A stretch of 64,000 nt of DNA, from NCBI GenBank assembly GCA_946476985.1, contig CAMKWS010000006.1:55634-119633 (forward strand). The letters are read 5' to 3'. The DNA comes from an uncultured Acetobacteraceae bacterium (GTDB lineage Bacteria; Pseudomonadota; Alphaproteobacteria; Acetobacterales; Acetobacteraceae). A model generated the notes under the pieces. It made no database searches. It saw only the letters and a program-made list of their open reading frames with translations, and was not told where the DNA came from. Shown here in pieces: positions 19,564-29,883 of this stretch. How positions within the stretch are numbered: position 1 is the stretch's first letter; each line of letters opens with the position of its first letter. The position numbers were made by a program, and so were the translations under genes.

Positions 19564-20016
19564 GTGATAGTGACACTATTTTTTCTTGAGCATTTAAGCT
19601 GGGTTGTAGCGCTGCATATTATGGCGTTTGTTTCTTGGATGGCGGGGCTTTTCTATTTGCCACGTCTCTTTGTGTACCACACACAAATAGCTGTTGGCTC
19701 AGAAGAGAGTGCACGCTTTTGTTTGATGGAAAAACGCCTTCAGCGGCAGATTATGGCTCCAGCCATGGTCGTTACATTTTTAACAGGGGCTGTTATGGCA
19801 TCGCTACCAGGGGTGGTGGATTGGCAGTCTGTTTGGTGGTGGGTGAAACTGGGTTGTGTCATGGGAATGTATGGTTTCCATGGGGCCTGTGCAGTATGGC
19901 GGCGGGGTTTCTCCCAAGGGAACAACCAGCATAGCGAGCGTTTTTATCGCTTTGCGAATGAGGTCCCTACAATCTTGATGATCTTGATCGTGATTATGAT
20001 TGTGGTGCGTCCGTAA
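19564..20016 (+). CDS. hemJ: Protoporphyrinogen oxidase HemJ
   Basis: LHIMAFVSWMAGLFYLPRLFVYH, small polytopic protein near hemE. Confidence 0.87.
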   Translation: MIVTLFFLEHLSWVVALHIMAFVSWMAGLFYLPRLFVYHTQIAVGSEESARFCLMEKRLQRQIMAPAMVVTFLTGAVMASLPGVVDWQSVWWWVKLGCVMGMYGFHGACAVWRRGFSQGNNQHSERFYRFANEVPTILMILIVIMIVVRP

Positions 20017-20024
20017 ACGCACCT

Positions 20025-20855
20025 TCATTTCGCGTTGCGGAGTGACTTCTTTGAACTATGTAGGCGTTTTTCTTCGGCAGTAGCTTTTTCTGTTAGGCTA
20101 TGTTCGTGATGGCGCAGGAAGAAGAAAGACCCTACGAGGAAGGCGAGCATTATACCGCCGATGGTCAGTCCTAGTGGGCCGGTAAAGTTATCGATCCGGC
20201 TACCAAGCGCATAGGCAACGAGAACATAGCCGCCGCCCCAAATAACGCCGCCTAAAGCGTTAAAGATGAGGAAGATATGCCACGGCATACGGGAGGCCCC
20301 AGCCAGCAATGCGATGAGAATACGCAAGAAGGCAGCAAAACGCCCAAGCAGGACACCTATGCCGCCGACATGGCGAAAAAGATAGCGGCCTAAGGTGAGC
20401 CGGTCTTCATGCAGGCCGATTTTGTTGCCATATTTTTGGAGTAGCTTGTAACCGAGCTGATGGCCGATGAGATAGCCAATGTTATCGCCCATAATGGCCC
20501 CAATCACGGCTGAGAGTATCAGGCCTTCTGGGGTTAAATGGTGGGTATGTGAAGCGTAGAGAGACGCAAAAATAAGCAGGCTCTCAGCAGGAAGAGGAAT
20601 GCCTGTGCTTTCTAGAAGGATGACACTTCCCAGAGCGATATACGCATATAAAGGGGGAAGGTGCTCTAGAAATGAGAAGAGATGCTGTATCAGCTCGCTA
20701 CATCCTATAACAAAGGGTAAGGCAATTAACCTAAGGTTATGATCGCTTTGGTTTTGAAAGTGTCTTACATGAGGCGGGTAAGATACTTGTGGTGGATGAA
20801 ATAAGGCAAGAGCGTTTTTAGAGAGGTAGAATTGATGACACCAACCGGGATGCAT
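20025..20855 (-). CDS. DedA family membrane protein (true start probably downstream of the ORF-track start)
   Basis: YIALGSVILLESTGIPLPAESLLIFASLYA, GRFAAFLRILIALLAGASRMPWHIFLIFNALGGVIWG. Confidence 0.9.
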   Translation of the reverse strand: MHPGWCHQFYLSKNALALFHPPQVSYPPHVRHFQNQSDHNLRLIALPFVIGCSELIQHLFSFLEHLPPLYAYIALGSVILLESTGIPLPAESLLIFASLYASHTHHLTPEGLILSAVIGAIMGDNIGYLIGHQLGYKLLQKYGNKIGLHEDRLTLGRYLFRHVGGIGVLLGRFAAFLRILIALLAGASRMPWHIFLIFNALGGVIWGGGYVLVAYALGSRIDNFTGPLGLTIGGIMLAFLVGSFFFLRHHEHSLTEKATAEEKRLHSSKKSLRNAK

Positions 20856-22850
20856 TCTGAGGCCCTTTCTTATGCGGGAGAAAAGGCCACACAGGGAAAA
20901 TGCCCGTGGGTTACGCCAGAATTGATGACCCGGAAAACACGTAGTTTTGATGAGCTACGAGCAGGGGATGGTTGGGTTTTCTGGTTAGAACACCGCCCAG
21001 ATGAGCAAGGGCGGAGTGTCGTTGTTGGTCGTGCACCAGATGGTCAATATCATGATCTTACACCGGTAGAGGCACACGTGGGGACCCGTGTGCATGAATA
21101 TGGTGGTGGTGCGTGGGTTGCTCAGGTTTATGGGCCGGATGTACTGGTGGTATTTAGCGATAGCAAGCGTGGGGGGCTCTGGCGTAGTTTTAATGGGCAA
21201 GCGGCGCAGGCCTTATGTGCGGAGATGCAGCCTGATGGTGTGCGACACCGTTATGCAGATCTCTCCATGCAGGGGGAGAGGCTTGTATGTGTAAGGGATG
21301 TTCGTAACACCGCAGGCGAAGAATGGTCTGATCTGGTAGAGATTACAGCAGATGGCACTGAGATCTGCTTGCAGAAGGGGGCAGATTTTTATATGGCTCC
21401 CCGTCTCTCCCCCGATGGGCGCTTTTTAGCATTTATTTCATGGCAAAACCCCCATATGCCATGGACAGAGACGGCGCTTTATGTGGCAGATGTAACCACG
21501 TCTAAAGATCCATTATTATTGATTGGGGGGGAGGGGACATCATGCAGTGTGATGGAGCCTGTATGGGATGGCACTCGTCTTTATGCCCTTTCAGATGATG
21601 CAGCGTCTCTTTCTCTAGGCACGCAGGATGAAGTTGTAAGAGCATGGACACCTGTTGCGTTTGAGTATGTCGCTGCGCAGGGGATAGAGGGTGAGAGCAA
21701 TAGGTCTCATGCTGTTACATGGAGCCAGCATACATTACCGCAGGCCTCGGCTGAAATAGGGATGCCCGCTTGGGTGTTTGGACAACGCTGTTGTATCTCC
21801 CTTTCAGAAGGGCGGCTGCTTGTGCGTGGGGTGCGCTGTGGCCAGCCTGTGACGCTTTTATATGCACCGCAAACGGGATGGCGGGATGTGCTAGAGGGGC
21901 GCACGCCAGAGAGCGTACCTTTCCCACTAGGGCAGGATGAAGACCTCTTTGCGTGGATAAATAGCCCAGCGGGTGCTCCTCCAACATTAGAGCTAGGGAC
22001 GTTAGAAGCGGATAGTAAGGTGGAGGTTCTACGCCGGGCGTGGAGCTTACCGGAGGGAGTGAGTGAAGCAGATATTGCCTTGCCACGCACTTTGTCGTTT
22101 GAGGTGAATGAGGGGCCAGGGCCACTTTATGCCCAATTTTACGCCCCTGCATCAGGAGGGCATTGTTTGGCTGTGGAGGAAAAGCCTCCTCTTGTGGTGA
22201 TCGTCCACGGGGGGCCGACAGGGCAAGCTAGAACGGACCTTTCTTTTAAAGTGCAATGGTGGACATCACGCGGGTTTGCTGTGTTGGATGTAAATTATCG
22301 TGGCTCTACAGGCTTTGGTCGTGCTTACCGTGATGCTTTAGAAGGGCGTTGGGGTGTGCTGGATGTTCAAGATTGCTGCCGTGCTGTGCAGGGGGTGATT
22401 GAGCAAGGTTTGGTAGACCCAAAGCGTTGCGTGATACGTGGAAGCAGCGCAGGGGGGCTGACCGTTCTTTCAGCTCTTGCGGAGTCGGATTTGTTTGTTG
22501 CGGGGACCTCCCTTTACGGTGTGACTGATTTGCGTGGTTTGGCAGAAGAGACGCATCGCTTTGAAGCACGATATTTAGATGGGCTGATTGCCCCATGGCC
22601 AGAAGGTGAGGCGGTTTACCTCGCACGTTCGCCTCTATCATGGCCGGAGAAAATTACGGCCCCTGTTTTGTTCCTGCATGGTGGGGAAGATCGTGTTGTG
22701 CCCCTTAGCCAAGCAGAGGCATTGCAGAAGCGCCTTCCTCATTCTTCATTGCATATTTACCCACAAGAAGGGCATGGCTTCCGCGATGCAAGCGTGATAG
22801 CGGATTCGCTAGAGCGTGAGCTGGCTTTTTATCGTGAGATATTTGCGTAG
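20832..22850 (+). CDS. Prolyl oligopeptidase-family S9 peptidase
   Basis: PPLVVIVHGGPTGQARTDLS, CVIRGSSAGGLTVLSAL (GxSxGG), FLHGGEDRVVPLSQAEAL, EGHGF. Confidence 0.9.
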   Translation: MMTPTGMHSEALSYAGEKATQGKCPWVTPELMTRKTRSFDELRAGDGWVFWLEHRPDEQGRSVVVGRAPDGQYHDLTPVEAHVGTRVHEYGGGAWVAQVYGPDVLVVFSDSKRGGLWRSFNGQAAQALCAEMQPDGVRHRYADLSMQGERLVCVRDVRNTAGEEWSDLVEITADGTEICLQKGADFYMAPRLSPDGRFLAFISWQNPHMPWTETALYVADVTTSKDPLLLIGGEGTSCSVMEPVWDGTRLYALSDDAASLSLGTQDEVVRAWTPVAFEYVAAQGIEGESNRSHAVTWSQHTLPQASAEIGMPAWVFGQRCCISLSEGRLLVRGVRCGQPVTLLYAPQTGWRDVLEGRTPESVPFPLGQDEDLFAWINSPAGAPPTLELGTLEADSKVEVLRRAWSLPEGVSEADIALPRTLSFEVNEGPGPLYAQFYAPASGGHCLAVEEKPPLVVIVHGGPTGQARTDLSFKVQWWTSRGFAVLDVNYRGSTGFGRAYRDALEGRWGVLDVQDCCRAVQGVIEQGLVDPKRCVIRGSSAGGLTVLSALAESDLFVAGTSLYGVTDLRGLAEETHRFEARYLDGLIAPWPEGEAVYLARSPLSWPEKITAPVLFLHGGEDRVVPLSQAEALQKRLPHSSLHIYPQEGHGFRDASVIADSLERELAFYREIFA

Positions 22851-22884
22851 TACTCGATTGAGGAAAGCGTTTAGAGTGGAGGCG

Positions 22885-24321
22885 CTAGGTTTGAGGTGCC
22901 ATTTTCTGCTCTAAACGGCGGATTACCGTTAAAGCGGCGACCATGGCGAGAGAGCCAATGAGTGTTACGCCAAGAGCCTGTCCAATCATGACGCCTTGGG
23001 GGCCGTAATGTGCGCCAATAGCAACAAAGGGGATTGTGCCTAATGTCGCACGTCCCCAATTAAATGCGGTTGAGTACAGAGGGTGGCCGAGATTGTTAAA
23101 GGCTGTGTTAGAGACAAACAACAGCCCAATAAACATATAGCTGGCCACAGCCCATGAGCAGAAGAGCTTAACAAGGCCAATACCAGCCCCTTCAACATGA
23201 AAGACATGAAGGATAATGGGCTGGGCGAGTGCAAAAATTAACCAGTCTAGCCCAACGCATAGGGCTGTTAATTTTAGCGAAGCGAGGAATGTCTCTCTTA
23301 CGCGGTGGGGGAGGCAGGCTCCTAAATTTTGAGCCATGATCGGCCCGACAGACCCTGTGAGTGCAAAAACAAACGCAAAGGCAACAGGTACCATACGGTC
23401 CACCACAGCTTGGCCAGATACAGCTTGTAAGCCAAAGCGTGACATTGTGTGGGTGACGATAAGATTGCCAATTGGTGTTGCCATATTGGTGCCAATGGCT
23501 GGTAAGGCGATTGCCCCAATTGCTTTGGCCGCGTTGGGAATAGAGGCAAGACGAGGCCATTCTAACATGTCATGCCCACGGAGGTTGAGAAAACCACTGC
23601 ATGAGATGACGCAGCGTGAAATCACCGTGCTAATAGCCGCTCCCTCAAGGCCGAGATGAAGGCCAAATATGAGGATCGGGTCTATAATAATTGTACAAGC
23701 TGCCCCTGTTAATGTAACGCGCATAGCCCGTCCGGCATCACCAACTGCACGAAGGAGAGAGGAAAGCGCCATTCCAAGGCATACTAGGGGGAGTGCAGGG
23801 GAGGTGATGTGCATAAATTCGGTTGCATGGCGCAGGGCGTCTCCTTTTGCTCCGAGTAGAACCAAAAGAGGGTGAGCAAGTAGGGCTGTTGTTATGCCAA
23901 GCGCTGCTGTTATAGCCAGCATAAGGACTAAGAAAGCTGAAGCTTGTCGGCGTGCTCGGAAATGGCGACAGGCTCCAATAAGGCGTCCCGTATTTGCGCC
24001 CAAGCCGATGGACATTCCTAAAGAGACAGCAACCTGCACGTAACCTAATGAGGTTGCAAAGGCGATAGCTGCTGTAAGTGTGGAGTCGTTTAGATGTGAG
24101 ATGTAGAAAAAATTTAAGAGGTCGACAAAGAAGACAGCCATAAGGCCAATCGCCCCTGTACCTGCCATCGTGACGACATGGCGCATAATATTCCCATGGA
24201 CAAACCGAGCCCGCTTCATACGCTGGGTGCGTTCTGCACAAGGCGGTGTAGACACCGATGCCGCTGCATGGGACGTAGAATTTTGAGCAGAGGGTGAGGC
24301 AAAAGGAGGCTTGTATGGCAT
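22885..24321 (-). CDS. MATE family efflux transporter
   Basis: 12-TM protein; FYISHLNDSTLTAAIAFATSLGYVQVAVSLGMSIGLGANTGRLIG. Confidence 0.88.
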   Translation of the reverse strand: MPYKPPFASPSAQNSTSHAAASVSTPPCAERTQRMKRARFVHGNIMRHVVTMAGTGAIGLMAVFFVDLLNFFYISHLNDSTLTAAIAFATSLGYVQVAVSLGMSIGLGANTGRLIGACRHFRARRQASAFLVLMLAITAALGITTALLAHPLLVLLGAKGDALRHATEFMHITSPALPLVCLGMALSSLLRAVGDAGRAMRVTLTGAACTIIIDPILIFGLHLGLEGAAISTVISRCVISCSGFLNLRGHDMLEWPRLASIPNAAKAIGAIALPAIGTNMATPIGNLIVTHTMSRFGLQAVSGQAVVDRMVPVAFAFVFALTGSVGPIMAQNLGACLPHRVRETFLASLKLTALCVGLDWLIFALAQPIILHVFHVEGAGIGLVKLFCSWAVASYMFIGLLFVSNTAFNNLGHPLYSTAFNWGRATLGTIPFVAIGAHYGPQGVMIGQALGVTLIGSLAMVAALTVIRRLEQKMAPQT

Positions 24322-24419
24322 GGGCCTTTATTTTGCCCTGTTTGACGCTGTAGGGCTAGGCCTGATTCCGATAAACTATTTCTTACCTTTTCTTTCAGGT
24401 AGTTAGAGGAGTGAGAGCC

Positions 24420-25850
24420 TTATTTGAGGCCGATGAGCTTCCATTTTACATCGCGGTAGTGATCTTGTGGCGAATAAAGCTGAACAGGAAGGTGGAGGTC
24501 TTTTGCTGTTAGCCGTCCTATGGCGGCGGCTAGTCTGTAGGAGTCTTCAATAAGGTTGGCTTTATTTTCTATCAGGGATTTTTGTTTCTCAAATAATAGC
24601 CCTTGCTGTTGGAGGACCTCAAAGGTTGTACGAACGCCTAGGAGCTCTTGTCGTTGGATTGCATGAAGGGCTTGTACTCCTATGCTGACAGCTTTTTTGT
24701 TGCGGGTAAGCTGGTCCTTATCCGCACGGAGTTTTTGCCATGAGCTTATGGCAAATTGCCGCGCCATACGTTTTTGATCGTCTAAATTATGTTGCGCCAT
24801 AGTGAGAGCCTGTTTTGCAGAGCGTATGCGGGAATATTCACCACCGCCTTGATACAGCGGCATAGAGGCTTGCAACGAAAAGGCTTTGGCATTTTGGGAG
24901 AATTTGGCTGAGCCTTGGTTGATCTGTCGTTGGTAAGACGCTTGGGCTGAAATGCGAGGGAGGAGTTCTGCTGTGGCAAGCTGCACGTCATGCCGGGCAG
25001 ATTCTAGCCTGTATTGTGCCTGTATCACTTGTGGGAGGGAGGTAAGGGCAGCTTGTTCTACTTGCTGAAGGGAGGTAAGCGGGCTCTGCCATGGAGTGGG
25101 GGGTGCAAGTTGTTCTGGTGGTACAATGCCAATAACACGTTGGAATGTCGCTTCTGCAATACGGAGTTGGCCTTCTGATTGGCGCGTTATAGCTTGTGCT
25201 GCGTTATATTGAGATTCAGCTTGGAGGGCATCTGTCCGTGTTGCTTGGTTTAAGGCAAGTTGACGCGTTGTGAGATGCACTTGCCCTGCAAGGGTGCGCT
25301 CGTTCTCTTGTGTAAGGGCAAGGAGTGAGCGTGCTTGGAGTAAAGTAACATACGCAGAAATAACATCTTGGAAGAGCTGTTGTTCCACTTCGGTTAAATG
25401 GGCGCGTTCTTCTAAAATAGAGCTGCGGGCTTTTTTCATAGAGGCCCATGTTTTCCCCCCACGAAAGAGGGGCTCATCAATTGTTACACCTGCGGCGTAT
25501 CCTGGGGCTTTGAAGGTTTGATTATATCGGAAGGCACCACCATAGGGATATGTAACGTAGTTGGACTCATTATAGTTAGCAGTGCTGTTGACGGTCACAG
25601 TAGGGCGCCAGCCGGAAAGGGCTTGTGGCATGGCTTCATCAATTTGCCTCAGATGAGCCTGTTCACGCAAAATTTGTGGATTAGAGCGATACGCCGCCGC
25701 TAAGGCCTCGGTGAGAGAGAGGGAGGCTGTGGGGGGGGTGGCATATGCGTAATATGGCGTGTATGAGGAAAATATTATAAGTAAAAATACAGTAATTATG
25801 CGTGTTTTTTTGTTTATTTGCTCCTCAAGAAAGAAATATTGCACTTTCAT
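24420..25850 (-). CDS. TolC family outer-membrane efflux/secretion protein
   Basis: SLTEALAAAYRSNPQILREQA, GGKTWASMKKARSSI, GVRTTFEVLQQQ; divergent from HlyD/C39-ABC exporter. Confidence 0.88.
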   Translation of the reverse strand: MKVQYFFLEEQINKKTRIITVFLLIIFSSYTPYYAYATPPTASLSLTEALAAAYRSNPQILREQAHLRQIDEAMPQALSGWRPTVTVNSTANYNESNYVTYPYGGAFRYNQTFKAPGYAAGVTIDEPLFRGGKTWASMKKARSSILEERAHLTEVEQQLFQDVISAYVTLLQARSLLALTQENERTLAGQVHLTTRQLALNQATRTDALQAESQYNAAQAITRQSEGQLRIAEATFQRVIGIVPPEQLAPPTPWQSPLTSLQQVEQAALTSLPQVIQAQYRLESARHDVQLATAELLPRISAQASYQRQINQGSAKFSQNAKAFSLQASMPLYQGGGEYSRIRSAKQALTMAQHNLDDQKRMARQFAISSWQKLRADKDQLTRNKKAVSIGVQALHAIQRQELLGVRTTFEVLQQQGLLFEKQKSLIENKANLIEDSYRLAAAIGRLTAKDLHLPVQLYSPQDHYRDVKWKLIGLK

Positions 25851-25868
25851 AAGTAATTAACCCTAAAT

Positions 25869-25903
25869 AAACAAACATCATATATTCGATGATCTGTTTG
25901 TTT
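25869..25903. promoter_or_regulatory. Inverted repeat in the divergent tolC / exporter promoter region
   Basis: AAACAAACA (25869-25877) and TGTTTGTTT (25895-25903), perfect 9-bp arms. Confidence 0.5.
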
Positions 25904-25987
25904 TTGTAATGTTCATAATCTTATAGGGATATAATTGTTAATTATTTCCTTATAGTTTTGTGGCAATTCCGAGAAGCTGTGTGATGT

Positions 25988-27337
25988 ATGGTCGAAGGAA
26001 ATTCGAGCCCGCTTTTTCGGGGGGAAGCCCTGAAGTGGAGACAGGAATCTTGGATAGGTTCTGTCCAATGGATTGAACCTCTTTCTGGGAAGATAGCCGC
26101 TATTTGCACGGTTATATTGGTTATGTGCATGGTGGCGTATGTGTTTTTGGGCTCTTACACGCGGCGTATTCATGCCAGCGGTGTCATGCTTCCGCCAGAA
26201 GGGTTAGTGGTTGCAGAGGCTGGGCAGGGGGGAGTTGTCGCTTCGCTGGCGGTGCATGAAGGTGAGCATGTTAAGGCGGGTGAGCGGCTGTTTAGCCTAG
26301 ATGTTTCAAGTTGGTCTGAAGCAGGGGCAACAGGGCAGAAAATATTAGAGGGTCTGCGAACAGGAGAGGCCTTGCTACAGACCAGGCGGCAGCTGTTGCA
26401 AGAGGATGCTCCTATGGAGCTTTTATCCTTAAAGGAAGAGCTAGGAGCTTTGCAGCAGGAATATGAGATGCTGGATGAGCAAGCCGAGCGAGACAAGGCA
26501 TCTCTTCCGTTGATTGAACGGGCCATGAAAGAGATGCGGACGGCGATGAATACGCATCTTGTTACGGAAAGTCAGTTTCAAAGTCAGCTTTATACATACG
26601 TGCAATTTATGAACACGCAGTCTCAGACATTGCGCACATTAGCTGAGATGGATGGTCGTATGTCAGACCTACGTTACCGGATAGATCGCCATAAATATAA
26701 GGTGGCAGAAGGCATGAATGATCTAGATGTGCGGCTTTCTGACATACAGAGGCAGATCGTACAGGCTCATGAGGCGGCCGTAGCGGTTATTAATGCACGG
26801 GTTGATGGCACGGTGGATGGCATTCGTGTCACGGTGGGGCAGCGTGTTAGCCCGGGGCAGTCTTTAGTGAGTCTTTTGCCCGACAAAGCACAGCTTTTGG
26901 CGGAGCTTTATGTCAATAGTCAGGCTGTTGGTTTTGTCAGGCCGGGGCAGAAGGTTTTGTTAAAATATGCGGCTTATCCGTACCAACGATTTGGTTTGTA
27001 TGAAGGAGAGGTGGTTGAGGTTACGAAGGCGCCTTTAGTCGAAAGAGGTAGTTATATGGCTGGCGGACACGCCGCTATGGGCGGGGCGCCTGTACCTCGT
27101 GTAGGAGGAGACGTGTACCGCATACGTGTCCGTCCGCGGAGAGACTTCATAATCGCTTATGGTCAGCATGAAAAAATTACACCAGGTATGGCGGTGGAGG
27201 CAGATATCGCCATTGATAAACGGCGTCTTTACCAATGGTTGATCGACCCTGTTGTGTCGATGATTGATACGGTTAAGGTTTTCTCTGGTGGAAATGTCTC
27301 TGTGCTTCAGAGTGAAAATCGGGGGGCAGGGAAGTGA
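25988..27337 (+). CDS. HlyD family membrane fusion protein of a peptide exporter
   Basis: SGVMLPPEGLVVAEAGQGGVVASLAVHEGEHVKAGERLFSLD, VINARVDGTVDGIRVTVGQRVSPGQSLVSLLP; overlaps the C39-ABC gene. Confidence 0.9.
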   Translation: MVEGNSSPLFRGEALKWRQESWIGSVQWIEPLSGKIAAICTVILVMCMVAYVFLGSYTRRIHASGVMLPPEGLVVAEAGQGGVVASLAVHEGEHVKAGERLFSLDVSSWSEAGATGQKILEGLRTGEALLQTRRQLLQEDAPMELLSLKEELGALQQEYEMLDEQAERDKASLPLIERAMKEMRTAMNTHLVTESQFQSQLYTYVQFMNTQSQTLRTLAEMDGRMSDLRYRIDRHKYKVAEGMNDLDVRLSDIQRQIVQAHEAAVAVINARVDGTVDGIRVTVGQRVSPGQSLVSLLPDKAQLLAELYVNSQAVGFVRPGQKVLLKYAAYPYQRFGLYEGEVVEVTKAPLVERGSYMAGGHAAMGGAPVPRVGGDVYRIRVRPRRDFIIAYGQHEKITPGMAVEADIAIDKRRLYQWLIDPVVSMIDTVKVFSGGNVSVLQSENRGAGK

Positions 27338-29454
27338 ATTTACATTCAATCCAAACCGGGTTTGGCCGTAAAGTCCCCATGATTTTGCAAACAGAAGTGG
27401 CTGAATGCGGTCTCGCATGTTTGGCAATGGTACTATGTTATTATGGCAGGCGGACAGATCTGCTCGCGATTAGACGAGAGGCGGCAGTTTCCGGGACGGG
27501 GATTAACCTAAGGGGGCTTATCAAAATTGCAGGGCGATATGCGCTGCATTGCCGGCCTGTACGGTTAGAGATGGAAGACCTTCCCAAACTTGCTTTGCCC
27601 TGCATCTTGCATTGGGATTTTAATCATTTTGTTGTTTTAACAAAAGTGACGGATGCAGGCATTGTTATGAATGACCCTGCGCGGGGTGTTCGTAAACAGA
27701 CATTAGAGGAAGTCTCACGTCACTTTACAGGGGTTGCGGTAGAGCTAAGGCCTGAGACGCGTTTTGAGAAAAAAGATGATCGAAGGCTTCTCAAAGTAAG
27801 CGACATGTTTCGCCATATTGTGGGGTTGAAATCCACCTTATGGGCCTTGGGAGGGTTATCTTTTGGGTTGGAAATGCTTGCTCTTTTCAACCCTATTTTA
27901 GGTCAGGTTGTTATTGATGAAGTGCTGACAACGGGTGACCATTCCCTTTTATGGACAATTGCTGCAGGAATGTTGATCCTTGTGTTGTTACAGGGGGTAA
28001 TTTCTACGTTCCGAGCATGGATGGTGATGCTGTTCTCAACACGTATCTCCGTACAGTGGAACGTAAGTCTTTTTACGCATATGCTGAGCCTCCCGCAGGA
28101 TTTTTTTGCCAAGCGTGGGATAGGCGATATCATTTCACGCTTTGGCAGTTTGGGGGTGATTCAACATACATTCACAACGGATCTCGTCCAAAGCGTGTTG
28201 GATGGTATTATGGCCATTGGCATGCTTGTGATGATCATCGCTTATGGGAAATGGCTCGCCGCCCTTGTGCTGATTACCGTTACGGTAGATCTTGTTGTAC
28301 GATTTATCCAATATGGCCCTTACCGTGAAATGTCTGAGGAAGCCCTCGTGCATGAGGCCTCACAACAAGGGCATTTTGTTGAGACATTGCGCGGTATCCG
28401 CAGTGTAAAGCTAATGGGCTTGCAGCACCGTCGTACAGTGGTGTGGACCAACCGTATGATTGACGGCATCAATGCGGGCTTAAAAATGCAGCGGTATGAT
28501 CTTGTTTTTACGCGTGCGCAGGAGTTCCTTGTCGCATTGGATAGAGTGGCCACGTTAGTGTTGGGAGCGCGAATGGTCATGTCTGGAGCGATGTCGATAG
28601 GCATGTTGATGGCTTTTGTAAGCTATCGGGACCAATTTTGTGGGCGTATAGGAAACCTTATAGGCATTGGATTTAAGATCAAAAATTTAAGGGTTCAGTG
28701 TGATCGTCTGTCTGATATCGCTCTTGCTGAATCAGAGACGAATGAAGGTGATGTGGCGTATAGCTCTGTTGCGGCGCGGATAGATGATGATGCAGTGGAT
28801 ATGGCTGAAATCCCCATATTAGAGTGCCGTGGCTTGGGATATAGATATGGGCAAGAAGATTGCTGGGTGTTTCGAGACATTAATATAAAGATTTATCAAG
28901 GGAAAAGTATTGCGATTATTGGGCCTTCAGGCTGTGGAAAATCTACCTTATTGGCCTTGCTCATGGGGTTGGTGCAGCCAGTAGAAGGGCAGATATTCTG
29001 GAAGGGGATGGAGCTGACATCTGCTAATCGAGAGGCTTTTCGCGCACAGATAGCAGGCGTATTGCAAGATGATATTTTGTTCTCAGGGAGTATCGCGGAG
29101 AATATAGCAGGGTTTGATGATGAGATGGATATGATGAGAGTGATTGAGTGTGCTCAGAATGCACATATTCTTGATGATATCCAAAAAATGCCAATGGGAT
29201 TTGAAACATTAATTGGTGAGATGGGAAGCACTGTTTCTGGAGGGCAGCGGCAGCGGTTGATTTTGGCTCGTGCTTTGTATCAAGCTCCGAGGATATTGTT
29301 CCTAGATGAGGCAACTAGCAATTTGGACCCTGCTTCAGAACGTATTGTGGAGACTGTGTTAAATAGCCTTCCAATAACGCGTATTATCGTGACACACCGG
29401 CCTGCTACAGCAGAACGGGCAGATGATATTTTTGCAATGGGTGACATTACATAA
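27334..29454 (+). CDS. Peptidase-domain-containing ABC transporter (C39 PCAT, bacteriocin-type exporter)
   Basis: C39 domain QTEVAECGLACLAMVLCYYG with H (HFVVLT) and D (NDPARG); Walker A GPSGCGKST; VSGGQRQRLILARAL; ILFLDEAT. Confidence 0.95.
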   Translation: MNLHSIQTGFGRKVPMILQTEVAECGLACLAMVLCYYGRRTDLLAIRREAAVSGTGINLRGLIKIAGRYALHCRPVRLEMEDLPKLALPCILHWDFNHFVVLTKVTDAGIVMNDPARGVRKQTLEEVSRHFTGVAVELRPETRFEKKDDRRLLKVSDMFRHIVGLKSTLWALGGLSFGLEMLALFNPILGQVVIDEVLTTGDHSLLWTIAAGMLILVLLQGVISTFRAWMVMLFSTRISVQWNVSLFTHMLSLPQDFFAKRGIGDIISRFGSLGVIQHTFTTDLVQSVLDGIMAIGMLVMIIAYGKWLAALVLITVTVDLVVRFIQYGPYREMSEEALVHEASQQGHFVETLRGIRSVKLMGLQHRRTVVWTNRMIDGINAGLKMQRYDLVFTRAQEFLVALDRVATLVLGARMVMSGAMSIGMLMAFVSYRDQFCGRIGNLIGIGFKIKNLRVQCDRLSDIALAESETNEGDVAYSSVAARIDDDAVDMAEIPILECRGLGYRYGQEDCWVFRDINIKIYQGKSIAIIGPSGCGKSTLLALLMGLVQPVEGQIFWKGMELTSANREAFRAQIAGVLQDDILFSGSIAENIAGFDDEMDMMRVIECAQNAHILDDIQKMPMGFETLIGEMGSTVSGGQRQRLILARALYQAPRILFLDEATSNLDPASERIVETVLNSLPITRIIVTHRPATAERADDIFAMGDIT

Positions 29455-29462
29455 GGGGTACA

Positions 29463-29503
29463 AAGAAATCCGCCGGAGTAGTTTCCGACGGGTTTCTTTT
29501 TTG
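29463..29503. terminator. Hairpin terminator after the exporter gene
   Basis: AAAGAAATCCGCCGGA-...-TCCGACGGGTTTCTTTTTT. Confidence 0.75.
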
Positions 29504-29574
29504 AGAAGAAATTTATTTTAGTCTAACGTATCTGCCATGAAAGGCGGGTGGTTAGAGGCTAAAATAAATAGCCC

Positions 29575-29865
29575 TTAGTCGTTGATAAAGAGAGAAGAAT
29601 ATCCCTCAATAGAGAGGTTGTTACTGATCTCAGGGACGATAACCCCAATATCAGCAGCGCTAATATTGCCGATAATGACTCCCGAATTGTGACTGATAGA
29701 GCCAATAAAATTATACACCTCAGTCGACGTTGCCGTTGATACGGAGGTCGCAACGGAACACTCAACCTTGGGTTTTGATGTGCGTTTCATTGCCTCTATA
29801 TCGGGTGGGAAGTATAACCTACCACCCGAAACAGCCACCTGTTCCACATAACTCAACTTACGCAT
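29575..29865 (-). CDS. Double-glycine leader peptide, hybrid core (LYFPPD + NSGVIIGN motifs)
   Basis: MRKLSYVEQVAVSGG leader; core RLYFPPDIEAMKR...ISHNSGVIIGNISAADIGVIVPE; AAGGTG RBS-like sequence upstream. Confidence 0.75.
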   Translation of the reverse strand: MRKLSYVEQVAVSGGRLYFPPDIEAMKRTSKPKVECSVATSVSTATSTEVYNFIGSISHNSGVIIGNISAADIGVIVPEISNNLSIEGYSSLFIND

Positions 29866-29883
29866 GGCATTACACCTTGGTTT

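Noticed and set aside
22306-22641. Minus-strand ORFs over the S9 peptidase gene
   Set aside because: Shadow ORFs in a conserved coding region.
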